From positions 62,001 to 126,000 of the forward strand of contig NZ_MAOI01000065.1 in NCBI RefSeq assembly GCF_001884235.1: DNA of 64,000 nt. Direction: 5' to 3'. The translations under genes were made by a program, and so were the position numbers. Positions 56,847 through 64,000 of the stretch are shown one piece after another; the stretch's first letter is position 1, and each line of letters starts with the position of its first letter. The notes under the pieces were generated by a model. The model worked only from the letters and a program-made list of their open reading frames with translations. It was not told the origin of the DNA and searched no databases. This stretch comes from Bacillus paramycoides. GTDB taxonomy: Bacteria > Bacillota > Bacilli > Bacillales > Bacillaceae_G.

Positions 56847-57040
56847 TCATATTAATAACGCAATGCAAAAGCAAGGTGTTAAAGGACGTTCACAAGCAGT
56901 TGTTGAGCTTCTTCGTATGGGAGAGCTCGAACTATAATAGAAGAAGCCGACTTTTATAAAAAGAGTCGGTTATTTTTCTGTCTTGCAAATTATGAAAAAA
57001 AGGAGCAAAATAAAAAAGGTCCTGGTCTATACAGGTACAA
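56839..57040 (+). repeat. gerE 3'-end repeat, copy 5, next to racE
   Basis: The gerE frame reads VRNHINNAMQKQGVKGRS and on to GELEL-stop (TAA 56935-56937), the longest displaced gerE end (33 codons). It is followed by the terminator and by the flank that leads to racE and that copy 2 also carries. Several substitutions (ISN to INN, KLG to KQG) show it has drifted. It may be the original 3' end of gerE. Confidence 0.93.
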
Positions 57041-57136
57041 ATGAAAAATTTTATACAGGGGCATTTTAAGTTAGCGAACTTAAAGTGTGTAAAATATACT
57101 GATAAACATAAAATAAGATGATGAATGAGAAAACGG

Positions 57137-57949
57137 GTGATTAAGTTGAATAGAGCGATCGGTGTCATTGATTCAGGAGTAGGTGGATTAACAGTAGCGA
57201 AGGAATTAATTCGTCAGTTACCTAAAGAACGTATTATATATTTAGGGGATACAGCGCGTTGCCCTTATGGTCCGCGTTCTCGTGAAGAAGTGCGTAAATT
57301 CACGTGGGAAATGACAGAACATTTGTTAGAACTAAACATCAAAATGTTAGTTATTGCATGTAATACAGCAACTGCGGTTGTGTTAGAAGAAATGCAAAAA
57401 CAATTACCAATTCCAGTAGTTGGAGTTATTCATCCTGGATCACGTACAGCTTTAAAAATGACAAATACGTATCATGTTGGGATTATTGGAACGATTGGTA
57501 CTGTGAAAAGTGGTGCATATGAAGAGGCGCTAAAGTCTATTAATAACCGTGTTATGGTAGAAAGTTTAGCGTGCCCGCCTTTCGTAGAACTTGTAGAGAG
57601 TGGGAATTTCGAAAGTGAAATGGCATATGAAGTTGTAAGAGAAACATTGCAACCGTTGAAAAGTACTGATATTGATACCCTAATTTTAGGGTGTACACAT
57701 TATCCTATTTTAGGTCCTGTTATTAAAAAGGTAATGGGAGATCAAGTACAATTAATTAGTTCGGGTGATGAAACAGCACGTGAAGTAAGTACGATCCTAT
57801 ACCATAGTAAGATGCTAAATGAGGGAGAAGAACAAAGTGACCACCTCTTCTTAACAACTGGTAAAATAGGTTTGTTTAAAGAAATCGCTTCAAAATGGTT
57901 CGGTCAGCCGATTGAAAATGTGAAGCATATTAATTTAGAAACAGAATAA
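57137..57949 (+). CDS. racE: Glutamate racemase
   Basis: It makes D-glutamate for peptidoglycan (and, in some Bacillus, poly-D-glutamate). The 270-aa product has the paired catalytic Cys motifs VIACNTATA (about 73) and LGCTHYPIL (about 184), and the [10 protein letters not shown] and [12 protein letters not shown] substrate loops. The start is uncertain: GTG at 57137 is used, TTG at 57146 and ATG at 57125 are in frame. It is the first backbone gene after the gerE accretion zone. Confidence 0.95.
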   Translation: MIKLNRAIGVIDSGVGGLTVAKELIRQLPKERIIYLGDTARCPYGPRSREEVRKFTWEMTEHLLELNIKMLVIACNTATAVVLEEMQKQLPIPVVGVIHPGSRTALKMTNTYHVGIIGTIGTVKSGAYEEALKSINNRVMVESLACPPFVELVESGNFESEMAYEVVRETLQPLKSTDIDTLILGCTHYPILGPVIKKVMGDQVQLISSGDETAREVSTILYHSKMLNEGEEQSDHLFLTTGKIGLFKEIASKWFGQPIENVKHINLETE

Positions 57950-57966
57950 TAGTAGATTCATATAAG

Positions 57967-57997
57967 AGAACCCCTGAGAAATCAGGGGTTTTTTCTG
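57967..57997 (+). terminator. Terminator after racE
   Basis: Stem AACCCCTGA/TCAGGGGTT plus six Ts. Confidence 0.93.
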
Positions 57998-58079
57998 TAT
58001 AAGTAGCCATAGCTTGTTCTAAAACATGAAACAGCTCGTATACATAATAGTACAAACTTAGATTTTAGGGGGGAATGGC

Positions 58080-59126
58080 ATGCCTAAATCCACTTTTAAA
58101 TGGGTTGTTGGTGCTACTATGAGTGCAATTTTATTAACAGGGTGTGGCTTATTAAATCAGGAGAAAGCGAAAGAGCAAATTGATCCGCCGAAAAAAGTTA
58201 CGTATACAGAAGGTGAAAAGAAAGAAACAGCTAAAAAAGATAAACAAGGGCAAACAGTAAATAGAGAGTTATACCTCGTTGATAAAAATGGGTATGTTGT
58301 ACCGCAAACTATTGCAATGCCTACTCCGAAAGCGAATGAAGTTGTACAGCAAACGTTAGAATATCTTGTGAAAGATGGACCAGTCACAGATTTATTGCCG
58401 AATGGATTTCGAGCGGTTCTCCCAGCAAATACAACGATGACCCTAGATTTGAAGAAAGATGGGACAGCGGTAATTGATTTCTCTAAAGAAATGAAAAACT
58501 ATGCAAAAGAAGAAGAGCGTCAAATTGTTGAATCAGTAGCGTGGACTTTGACGCAATTTAAAGAGATAAAACAAGTGCAGTTCCAAATAAATGGTGAGAA
58601 GTTAGCGAAGATGCCTGTAGCGGGTACGCCGCTTGGTGAAGGTGTGAGCCGTGCAAATGGAATTAACTTTGATGATGAACAAGTAGCAGATGTAACGAAT
58701 ACAAAACCGGTTACACTTTATTTTATGGCGCAAAGTAATAAGAAACAATACTATGTACCAGTAACACGCCGCGTTGCAGATGGGAAAGAGAATGATTATT
58801 CGACAATTGTGAATGAGCTTGTAAAAGGTCCGATTCAAGGTTCGCTACTAAATGATTTTAATCCAGGGGTTAAGCTTATTACGAATCCAAAAGTAGAGAA
58901 CGGAAATATTACATTAAACTTTAATGAAAATATATTTGCGAATCAAGACAAAAATATGATTTCAAATTACGTACTGAAATCGTTAGTATTATCTTTAACG
59001 GAAAAACAAGGTGTAAAAAATGTTTCTATTGAAGTGAATGGTAAAGCGAATCTTATGGATGAGAAAGGTGAAAAATTAATAAAACCTGTTGATCGTCCAC
59101 AAAACGTGAATACAGGTAGTTTTTAA
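58080..59126 (+). CDS. gerM: Spore germination/sporulation lipoprotein GerM
   Basis: GerM acts in the forespore channel of sporulation and in germination. The 348-aa product has a lipoprotein signal with lipobox LTGC (Cys about 22), a charged linker, and two GerMN domains (about 60-190 and 205-335; LEYLVKDGPVTDLLPNGF and VNELVKGPIQGSLLNDF line up). GGGGGG lies before the ATG. It stands between racE and rph, as in B. subtilis. Confidence 0.95.
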   Translation: MPKSTFKWVVGATMSAILLTGCGLLNQEKAKEQIDPPKKVTYTEGEKKETAKKDKQGQTVNRELYLVDKNGYVVPQTIAMPTPKANEVVQQTLEYLVKDGPVTDLLPNGFRAVLPANTTMTLDLKKDGTAVIDFSKEMKNYAKEEERQIVESVAWTLTQFKEIKQVQFQINGEKLAKMPVAGTPLGEGVSRANGINFDDEQVADVTNTKPVTLYFMAQSNKKQYYVPVTRRVADGKENDYSTIVNELVKGPIQGSLLNDFNPGVKLITNPKVENGNITLNFNENIFANQDKNMISNYVLKSLVLSLTEKQGVKNVSIEVNGKANLMDEKGEKLIKPVDRPQNVNTGSF

Positions 59127-59151
59127 TCGTGAATAATTTGATATAATTATG

Positions 59152-59190
59152 TAAGAAAGGGGAATTGCTTTTTGAGTTCCCCTTCTTTTA
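59152..59190 (+). terminator. Terminator after gerM
   Basis: Stem AAGGGGAA/TTCCCCTT with a T-rich tail. Confidence 0.82.
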
Positions 59191-59258
59191 TTGTTATACA
59201 TATCATACATTTAAATTTGGCTATACTAATGAGTAGTAGTTAAGAGGGGGTTATTTTT

Positions 59259-59996
59259 ATGCGAGTAGATGGTAGAGGGCAAGCGGAACTACGCCATATA
59301 CATATTCATACAAATTATTTAAAACATCCAGAAGGATCGGTACTAATTGAAGTTGGGGATACAAAGGTAATTTGTTCAGCGACAATTGAAGAGCGTGTAC
59401 CGCCATTTATGCGTGGAGAAGGAAAAGGATGGGTAACAGCAGAATACGCAATGATTCCACGTGCGACAGAGCAACGTACAATTCGAGAGTCAAGTAAAGG
59501 GAAAGTAACGGGTCGTACAATGGAAATCCAGCGTTTAATTGGACGAGCATTACGTGCGGTTGTTGATTTAGAAGCGCTTGGTGAAAGAACAGTGTGGATT
59601 GACTGTGATGTAATTCAAGCGGATGGCGGAACGAGAACAGCTTCTATTACAGGTGCTTATGTAGCAATGGTATTAGCTTTTGAAAAATTATTGCAAGCAG
59701 AAAAAGTATCTAAAATCCCTGTGAAAGATTATTTAGCAGCAACGTCAGTAGGGATTGTTGAAGAGCAAGGTGTCGTTTTAGATTTAAACTATATAGAAGA
59801 TTCTAAAGCAGACGTTGATATGAACGTAATTATGACTGGAAAAGGTCAGTTTGTTGAAGTACAAGGAACTGGAGAAGAAGCGACGTTTAGTAGAGCGGAA
59901 TTAAATGAATTACTTGATGCTGCTGAACAAGGGATTTTCCAACTTGTTGAAAAGCAAAAAGAAGCGTTAGGTGACATCGTATCTCATATAGAGTAG
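59259..59996 (+). CDS. rph: Ribonuclease PH
   Basis: This phosphorolytic 3'-5' exonuclease trims tRNA 3' ends. The 245-aa product shows the family blocks [49 protein letters not shown] and [19 protein letters not shown] (catalytic Asp). An AAGAGGGGG ribosome site precedes the ATG. rph, rdgB and yfcE form a tight operon. Confidence 0.97.
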   Translation: MRVDGRGQAELRHIHIHTNYLKHPEGSVLIEVGDTKVICSATIEERVPPFMRGEGKGWVTAEYAMIPRATEQRTIRESSKGKVTGRTMEIQRLIGRALRAVVDLEALGERTVWIDCDVIQADGGTRTASITGAYVAMVLAFEKLLQAEKVSKIPVKDYLAATSVGIVEEQGVVLDLNYIEDSKADVDMNVIMTGKGQFVEVQGTGEEATFSRAELNELLDAAEQGIFQLVEKQKEALGDIVSHIE

Positions 59997-60007
59997 AGGT
60001 GGGAAAT

Positions 60008-60616
60008 ATGAAGCAAGTTGTTGTAGCGACAAAAAACGTGGGGAAAGTGCGTGAGTTTGCTGAGTTATTTGAGAGATTTGACTTAGAAGTGAAATCTTTA
60101 CACGATTTTCCTCATATTGAAGAAGTCGAAGAAACTGGTGAAACATTTGAAGAAAACGCAATTTTAAAAGCGGATAGTCTTAGTAAACAATTGAATTCCA
60201 TCGTAATTGCGGATGACTCTGGTCTTATTGTAGATGCTTTAAACGGGAAACCAGGTGTATATTCAGCTCGTTTTGCTGGAGAACCGAAAGATGATCAAGC
60301 GAATATCGATAAAGTTTTGCAAGAGTTAACTGACATCGTTTTAGAAAAACGTACTGCTCGTTTTTACTGTGCGTTAGCAGTTGCCTTCCCTGAAACGGAT
60401 AAAGAGCCGGTTATTGTAAACGGAACGTGCGAAGGGAAGATTTTAGAACAGCGCCGCGGGGAAAATGGTTTCGGATACGATCCGATTTTTTATGTAGAAG
60501 AATATAAAAAAGCGATGGCTGAGCTAAGTTCAGATGAGAAAAACGCAATTAGTCACCGTGGGCGTGCTCTTCGTAAATTAGAAGAAAAAATCCCAGAATG
60601 GTTTTTAGAAGAGTAA
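60008..60616 (+). CDS. rdgB: Non-canonical purine NTP pyrophosphatase (RdgB/HAM1)
   Basis: It hydrolyses ITP, dITP and XTP to keep them out of nucleic acids. The 202-aa product has the [14 protein letters not shown] nucleotide loop, [30 protein letters not shown] and SHRGRAL motifs. I chose the ATG at 60008, which follows GAGGTGGG; a GTG three codons earlier overlaps that site. B. subtilis ysnA is in the same place. Confidence 0.95.
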   Translation: MKQVVVATKNVGKVREFAELFERFDLEVKSLHDFPHIEEVEETGETFEENAILKADSLSKQLNSIVIADDSGLIVDALNGKPGVYSARFAGEPKDDQANIDKVLQELTDIVLEKRTARFYCALAVAFPETDKEPVIVNGTCEGKILEQRRGENGFGYDPIFYVEEYKKAMAELSSDEKNAISHRGRALRKLEEKIPEWFLEE

Positions 60617-60629
60617 GGGAGAGAGATTG

Positions 60630-61133
60630 ATGAAAGCTTTAATCGTAAGCGATAGTCATAGCTCTGTGAAGGAATTACAGCAGTTAAAAGAGAAATACGA
60701 AGGGAAAGTAGATGTCATGATTCATTGCGGTGATTCAGAGTTAACGCCTGCTCATGAAGAGCTGCAAGGTTTCGATGTTGTAAAAGGTAATTGTGATTAT
60801 GCTAACTTTCAAGATGAAATTGTAACTGACGTAGAGGGCATTCGTTTCTTAGTTGTACATGGACATCGTCATAATGTGAAAATGACATTACAAACATTAG
60901 CGTACCATGCAGAAGAAGTGAGAGCACAAGTTGCATGCTTCGGACATTCTCACGTATTAGGTGCGGAATTCATTGATGGCGTTTTATTTATCAATCCAGG
61001 AAGTGTTTTATTACCACGTCAGCGTGTAGAAAAAACATTTGCTTTATTAGAAATGGATGAAAATCAAATGGAAGTTCGTTTTGAAACATTAGATGGACAA
61101 CTAGTTGAACAAGCAGTTTTTAAAAGAGGATAA
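60630..61133 (+). CDS. YfcE/MJ0936-family metallophosphodiesterase
   Basis: The 167-aa calcineurin-like phosphoesterase has the full metal set: SDSHSS, HCGDSEL, KGNCDY, VHGHRHN and FGHSHV. Its physiological substrate is unknown. I chose the ATG at 60630 after AGGGAGAGA; a TTG one codon earlier is possible. It is the last gene of the rph operon and corresponds to B. subtilis ysnB. Confidence 0.92.
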   Translation: MKALIVSDSHSSVKELQQLKEKYEGKVDVMIHCGDSELTPAHEELQGFDVVKGNCDYANFQDEIVTDVEGIRFLVVHGHRHNVKMTLQTLAYHAEEVRAQVACFGHSHVLGAEFIDGVLFINPGSVLLPRQRVEKTFALLEMDENQMEVRFETLDGQLVEQAVFKRG

Positions 61134-61156
61134 GAAAAATTATCCTCTTTTAAAAA
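61117..61156 (+). terminator. Terminator overlapping the phosphodiesterase stop
   Basis: Perfect stem TTTTAAAAGAGGATAA/TTATCCTCTTTTAAAA around a GAAAA loop. The left arm is coding. Confidence 0.88.
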
Positions 61157-61161
61157 AGGTG

Positions 61162-61190
61162 TTGACTTTATGTGTGGATATACATATAAT
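61162..61190 (+). promoter_or_regulatory. tRNA promoter
   Basis: TTGACT (61162-61167), 17 bases and TATAAT (61185-61190), 53 bp before the tRNA pair. Confidence 0.88.
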
Positions 61191-61242
61191 AAATATTGTC
61201 GATAGGACATCGGCGCTAAAAACAAACAATAAAATAACATAT

Positions 61243-61316
61243 GCGGGTGTAGTTTAGTGGTAAAACAAGAGCCTTCCAAGCTCTGGTCGAGAGTTCGATT
61301 CTCTTCACCCGCTCCA
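61243..61316 (+). tRNA. tRNA-Gly (TCC anticodon)
   Basis: A cloverleaf of 74 nt including an encoded CCA. Acceptor stem GCGGGTG/CACCCGC, anticodon stem AGAGC/GCTCT with loop CTTCCAA, and a T arm with GTTCGATTC. Confidence 0.97.
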
Positions 61317-61317
61317 T

Positions 61318-61391
<74 letters not shown>

Positions 61392-61394
61392 CTA

Positions 61395-61430
61395 AGAAAA
61401 CCTTGTTATCTTTTGATAACAAGGTTTTTT
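61395..61430 (+). terminator. Terminator after the tRNA pair
   Basis: Perfect stem AAAACCTTGTTATC/GATAACAAGGTTTT with T run. Confidence 0.93.
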
Positions 61431-61543
61431 GTTTGTCTTTTTTGAAATCTTACAATTCTGTAAGGTAAGTGTAAGGAAGTTCGATGGTAACAAATTACGA
61501 ATCCTCTATAATGAAGATAACAACGATAAATGAGGAGGAAGAG

Positions 61544-61648
61544 ATGATGAAAGGATTAATCGTAACGGGTTTAACAGTAGCGTTTGGATTTGTAGCATAT
61601 GAGAAATTAACGTATGTAATTGACGTTGTAAAACATTTAGTAGCTTAG
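61544..61648 (+). CDS. Small membrane peptide (34 aa)
   Basis: A 34-residue ORF (MMKGLIVTGLTVAFGFVAYE, then KLTYVIDVVKHLVA) with one hydrophobic helix has a strong GAGGAGG ribosome site 5 bases before two adjacent ATGs. It stands between the tRNA terminator and another small membrane protein gene. I do not recognise a family. Confidence 0.68.
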   Translation: MMKGLIVTGLTVAFGFVAYEKLTYVIDVVKHLVA

Positions 61649-61686
61649 AAAAACTACCATGAGAGGGAAAGGGAATGAGTGAATGA

Positions 61687-61935
61687 ATGGAATGGTTATT
61701 CGGAATTATAGGTACTTGTAGTGTAGTTTTATTGTTCTTTGTCCCGAGTGGTATACTTAGTTCGACAACAAGTTTGTTCTTCTTAAGTTTGTTTGCTTGT
61801 ACAATGCTTATTATTATGTTTTTAATGAAGCGAAGTAAACCAATCTTCTTTTTTAGCATGATTGTTATGGCAATTATTGTTCTCCAAATTATTACCCTTG
61901 TTATATATCCCACAATTATAAAAGCTTTCCATTAA
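61687..61935 (+). CDS. Small membrane protein with three helices (82 aa)
   Basis: The 82-aa product is nearly all hydrophobic, with helices at about 5-22, 28-47 and 52-75 and a KRSKP turn. The nearest ribosome-site-like sequence (GGGAAAGGG) is 15 or more bases upstream, so the start is weakly supported. It follows the 34-aa gene by 38 bp and may be co-transcribed. No family is recognised. Confidence 0.62.
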   Translation: MEWLFGIIGTCSVVLLFFVPSGILSSTTSLFFLSLFACTMLIIMFLMKRSKPIFFFSMIVMAIIVLQIITLVIYPTIIKAFH

Positions 61936-61939
61936 TGAT

Positions 61940-61971
61940 GAATCCTCTGCGTCTGTTGCTGAGGGTTTTTG
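61940..61971 (+). terminator. Weak terminator after the small membrane genes
   Basis: A short ATCCTC/GAGGGT stem with a T-rich tail; weaker than others in the window. Confidence 0.5.
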
Positions 61972-62133
61972 TTTATGAAAAAATGAATTTTATGTAACAG
62001 TTTGTTGATTTTTTGTTATAAAAATTAAATATTCCTATATTTCAAATAAACAGTTTTGGAATGTTGTGTTCTCATTACGCATTTGATATATTTACTGTGA
62101 AGATAATTAAAATCTAGAAAAAGAGGCGGACGT

Positions 62134-63132
62134 ATGGATAAAAAAGAAAATACGGTCGTATTGTTTCCGCAACTATCAGAACGCTATATTGACGAAGGTT
62201 TTTTAGCGCTGAAAGAGCGAAAATTCGAAGATGCATTGCGCTGCTTTGAAATATTACGTCAGTATAATGCAGAAACGGAACAAACAGAATTAGCTTCAGT
62301 TATTTGTTTGCTAGAATTAAAACGTATGGAAGAAGCGAAAGAAAAATGTGAGCAGTTGCTTGAAACAGGAGCTGTATTATTTGGTGATATTCTTGAAACG
62401 TATGTAACTATTTTAGTTCAAACAAATGATTATGAAGGTGTTATCGAAACTGTTGAGGAAGTTTTGCAAACGAAAGATATAATTCCAGAGCAAAAGGAAA
62501 AACTAGCGCAGCTTGCTTTGTTTGCGCAAGGGATGCTGAATGATGGAGATATACCGCTAGTGGATTCGAATTTTGAATTGGGGGAATTTACCGATGAACT
62601 TTTTGGAGAAAACTTTGGTCAAAAATTAAGGGTAATTCAGAAGCTTTCGTTAAAAGATCTTGATCTTGCACTTCCTGCTTTAAAGAAATTTTTAATAGAC
62701 GAAGATCAGCACCCGTATTTAAAAACTTCTATTTTGTATAAAATGGTAGAAAATCAAATAGAAGAAGAGATAGAAGTAGAGAAGTTTGGAAATACGATAA
62801 AGGTGATACCAGCATTTACAGGTCATAATGAGGAGCAATCCGATAAAATTATACATAAATTATCAAGCCGATTAGAGCAAAGTTATCCAGATATATTTGA
62901 TACAATGGTTACATACTGGAAAGAATTACAAATTAGCATTTTCCCATTCCCTCTATTAATGGATAAAGTAGAAATTTGGGCTGCCGTCATAGAGAGAATT
63001 GGAAGAAAGCGTTTCGGATTGGCTATTGATGAAGAAGAACTTATGACAGCATACAATATCGAGTTTGAGGAATTTCATATTGCTTATCAATGGTTACTAC
63101 GCGTTGAAAGAGAAGGGTATTTGCCCGTATAA
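62134..63132 (+). CDS. ysoA: TPR-containing protein YsoA
   Basis: The 332-aa cytoplasmic protein has tetratricopeptide-like repeats (about 14-130: ERYIDEGFLALKERKFEDAL, ASVICLLELKRMEEAKEKCE) and a helical C-terminal domain ending EFEEFHIAYQWLLRVEREGY. It has no enzyme motif and likely acts as a protein-binding scaffold. B. subtilis ysoA has the same place before tig. AAAAGAGGCGG precedes the ATG. Confidence 0.85.
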   Translation: MDKKENTVVLFPQLSERYIDEGFLALKERKFEDALRCFEILRQYNAETEQTELASVICLLELKRMEEAKEKCEQLLETGAVLFGDILETYVTILVQTNDYEGVIETVEEVLQTKDIIPEQKEKLAQLALFAQGMLNDGDIPLVDSNFELGEFTDELFGENFGQKLRVIQKLSLKDLDLALPALKKFLIDEDQHPYLKTSILYKMVENQIEEEIEVEKFGNTIKVIPAFTGHNEEQSDKIIHKLSSRLEQSYPDIFDTMVTYWKELQISIFPFPLLMDKVEIWAAVIERIGRKRFGLAIDEEELMTAYNIEFEEFHIAYQWLLRVEREGYLPV

Positions 63133-63156
63133 TTATGAAAAAGAATCGTTCAGTTA

Positions 63157-63184
63157 TTGAAACGAGCATATTCTATGTTATAAT
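63157..63184 (+). promoter_or_regulatory. Promoter of tig
   Basis: TTGAAA (63157-63162), 16 bases and TATAAT (63179-63184). It implies a leader of about 250 nt before the tig start. Confidence 0.78.
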
Positions 63185-63190
63185 GTAAGG

Positions 63191-63441
63191 GTTGCAAAAG
63201 GCAGAAAACTGCCTGTTTGTAAGAGAAGAGGAGTATAATTCTCTTACTTAATATGTTTCATATTAGTCTCGAACAAAATATACCGTAGTTGTCTTTTAGA
63301 CAATTAGTAGATTGGAACATTATATCTGAAAGCTTTTGCTAGAGGATTATTTGTACATTTGTTATTTCAAAAAAGAGATAATAAAAATCTTAATCTATAG
63401 AGGTATGTGCATACATTATTATAGTTGGAGGGAAAGAATAA
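63191..63441 (+). promoter_or_regulatory. Long structured 5' leader of tig
   Basis: The leader shows hairpins AGGCAG/CTGCCT (63200-63215) and GTAAGAGAA/TTCTCTTAC (63219-63247), then a further TTGTCTTTTAGACAA stem (63289-63303). The gap holds no ORF with a ribosome site apart from tig. No riboswitch class or ribosomal-protein leader that I know fits. Confidence 0.5.
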
Positions 63442-64000
63442 ATGTCTACAAAATGGGAAAAATTAGAAGGTAACGTTGGCGTTTTAACAATCGAAGTTGA
63501 TGCTAAAGAAGTAAACAACTCTATCGACGCTGCATTCAAAAAAGTAGTAAAAACAATTAATGTACCAGGTTTCCGTAAAGGAAAAATGCCTCGTCCATTA
63601 TTCGAACAACGCTTTGGTATTGAATCTTTATACCAAGATGCTTTAGATATCATCTTACCAAAAGCATACGGTGAAGCAATCGATGAAGCTGGTATCTTCC
63701 CAGTTGCTCATCCTGAGATTGACATCGAGAAATTCGAAAAAGGCCAAAACTTAATTTTCACTGCAAAAGTTACAGTAAAACCTGAAGTTAAATTAGGTGA
63801 TTACAAAGGTTTAGCAGTAGAAAAAGTTGAAACAACTGTAACTGACGAAGATGTAGAGAACGAAGTAAAAGCTTTACAAGAGCGTCAAGCTGAACTAGTT
63901 GTTAAAGAAGAAGGAACTGTTGAAAACGGTGATACAGCTGTAATCGACTTCGAAGGTTTCGTTGATGGCGAAGCATTTGAAGGCGGAAAAGGCGAAAACT
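63442..64000 (+). CDS. tig: Trigger factor (3' end outside window)
   Basis: This ribosome-associated chaperone and peptidyl-prolyl isomerase binds nascent chains. The 186 visible residues include the ribosome-binding domain with the signature GFRKGKMPR (about 43-51) and the start of the FKBP domain ([20 protein letters not shown]). GGAGGGAAAG precedes the ATG at 63442. The reading frame runs off the window end. Confidence 0.97.
   Translation, partial: MSTKWEKLEGNVGVLTIEVDAKEVNNSIDAAFKKVVKTINVPGFRKGKMPRPLFEQRFGIESLYQDALDIILPKAYGEAIDEAGIFPVAHPEIDIEKFEKGQNLIFTAKVTVKPEVKLGDYKGLAVEKVETTVTDEDVENEVKALQERQAELVVKEEGTVENGDTAVIDFEGFVDGEAFEGGKGEN

Overview
The window is chromosomal DNA from a Bacillus cereus-group bacterium. 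AT-rich codon use, GerE/GerM/RacE sporulation and cell-wall genes, RNase HIII, PolX, MutS2, T-box leaders and a FadR regulon all fit this. Gene order follows the Bacillus pheST-rnhC-zapA-cvpA-polX-mutS2 ... lcfA-fadR-fadB-etfBA-trxA-uvrC ... yslB-sdhCAB ... gerE-racE-gerM-rph-rdgB-yfcE ... tig backbone, with cereus-group genes placed between the conserved blocks.

Layout. 1-6.6 kb: end of a TrmH-family methylase, then T-box-controlled pheST and asnS. 6.7-12.9 kb: rnhC (minus), zapA, cvpA, polX, mutS2 and a 30-residue membrane peptide. 12.9-17.3 kb: a pseudouridine synthase, a T-box-controlled BrnQ transporter, an RlmI-like methylase, and ywbE with a small basic protein. 17.4-22.7 kb: a response regulator, a kinase with almost no sensor domain, and a BcrA-type ABC transporter with two paralogous permeases, a 53-residue membrane protein and a DUF4097 protein. 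24-31.8 kb: fatty-acid degradation genes with FadR operators, then trxA and uvrC. 31.9-36.4 kb: yslB, sdhCAB and a thioesterase. 36.4-45.6 kb: VanY/LdcB peptidase, motAB, acid phosphatase, NatAB/YhaQP-type ABC exporter, Rrf2 regulator, aquaporin, EamA/EmrE transporter facing an XRE-cupin regulator, and PspC. 45.7-47.4 kb: an amidohydrolase and the wreck of a purine permease.

The unusual part is 47.5-57.1 kb, between gerE and racE. Intact gerE (TTG start, SigK-type promoter) is followed by four further copies of its last ~25-33 codons plus terminator, all in the same orientation, and perhaps a fifth short scrap. One copy is identical to gerE over 130 bp; one is strongly decayed. Between the copies lie two remnants of a large serine recombinase, an iron-permease operon with a Fur box, a cation-efflux gene, and small genes of types often found as orphan immunity proteins (SUKH, YwqG/DUF1963, DUF3888-like, unknown), several of them truncated at a gerE tail. 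I read this as a cassette-like accretion zone in which the 3' end of gerE has been an attachment or recombination point several times. The last copy keeps the native gerE-racE flank, so it may be the original gerE 3' end pushed 9 kb away.

57.1-64 kb returns to the backbone: racE, gerM, rph, rdgB, yfcE, a tRNA-Gly/tRNA-Arg pair, two small membrane proteins, ysoA, and tig with a long structured leader, cut by the window edge.

Three T-box leaders can be compared directly. pheS and asnS show the expected UUC and AAC specifiers. In the same register the brnQ leader reads ACC (threonine), which suggests that this BrnQ-type carrier answers to threonine starvation.
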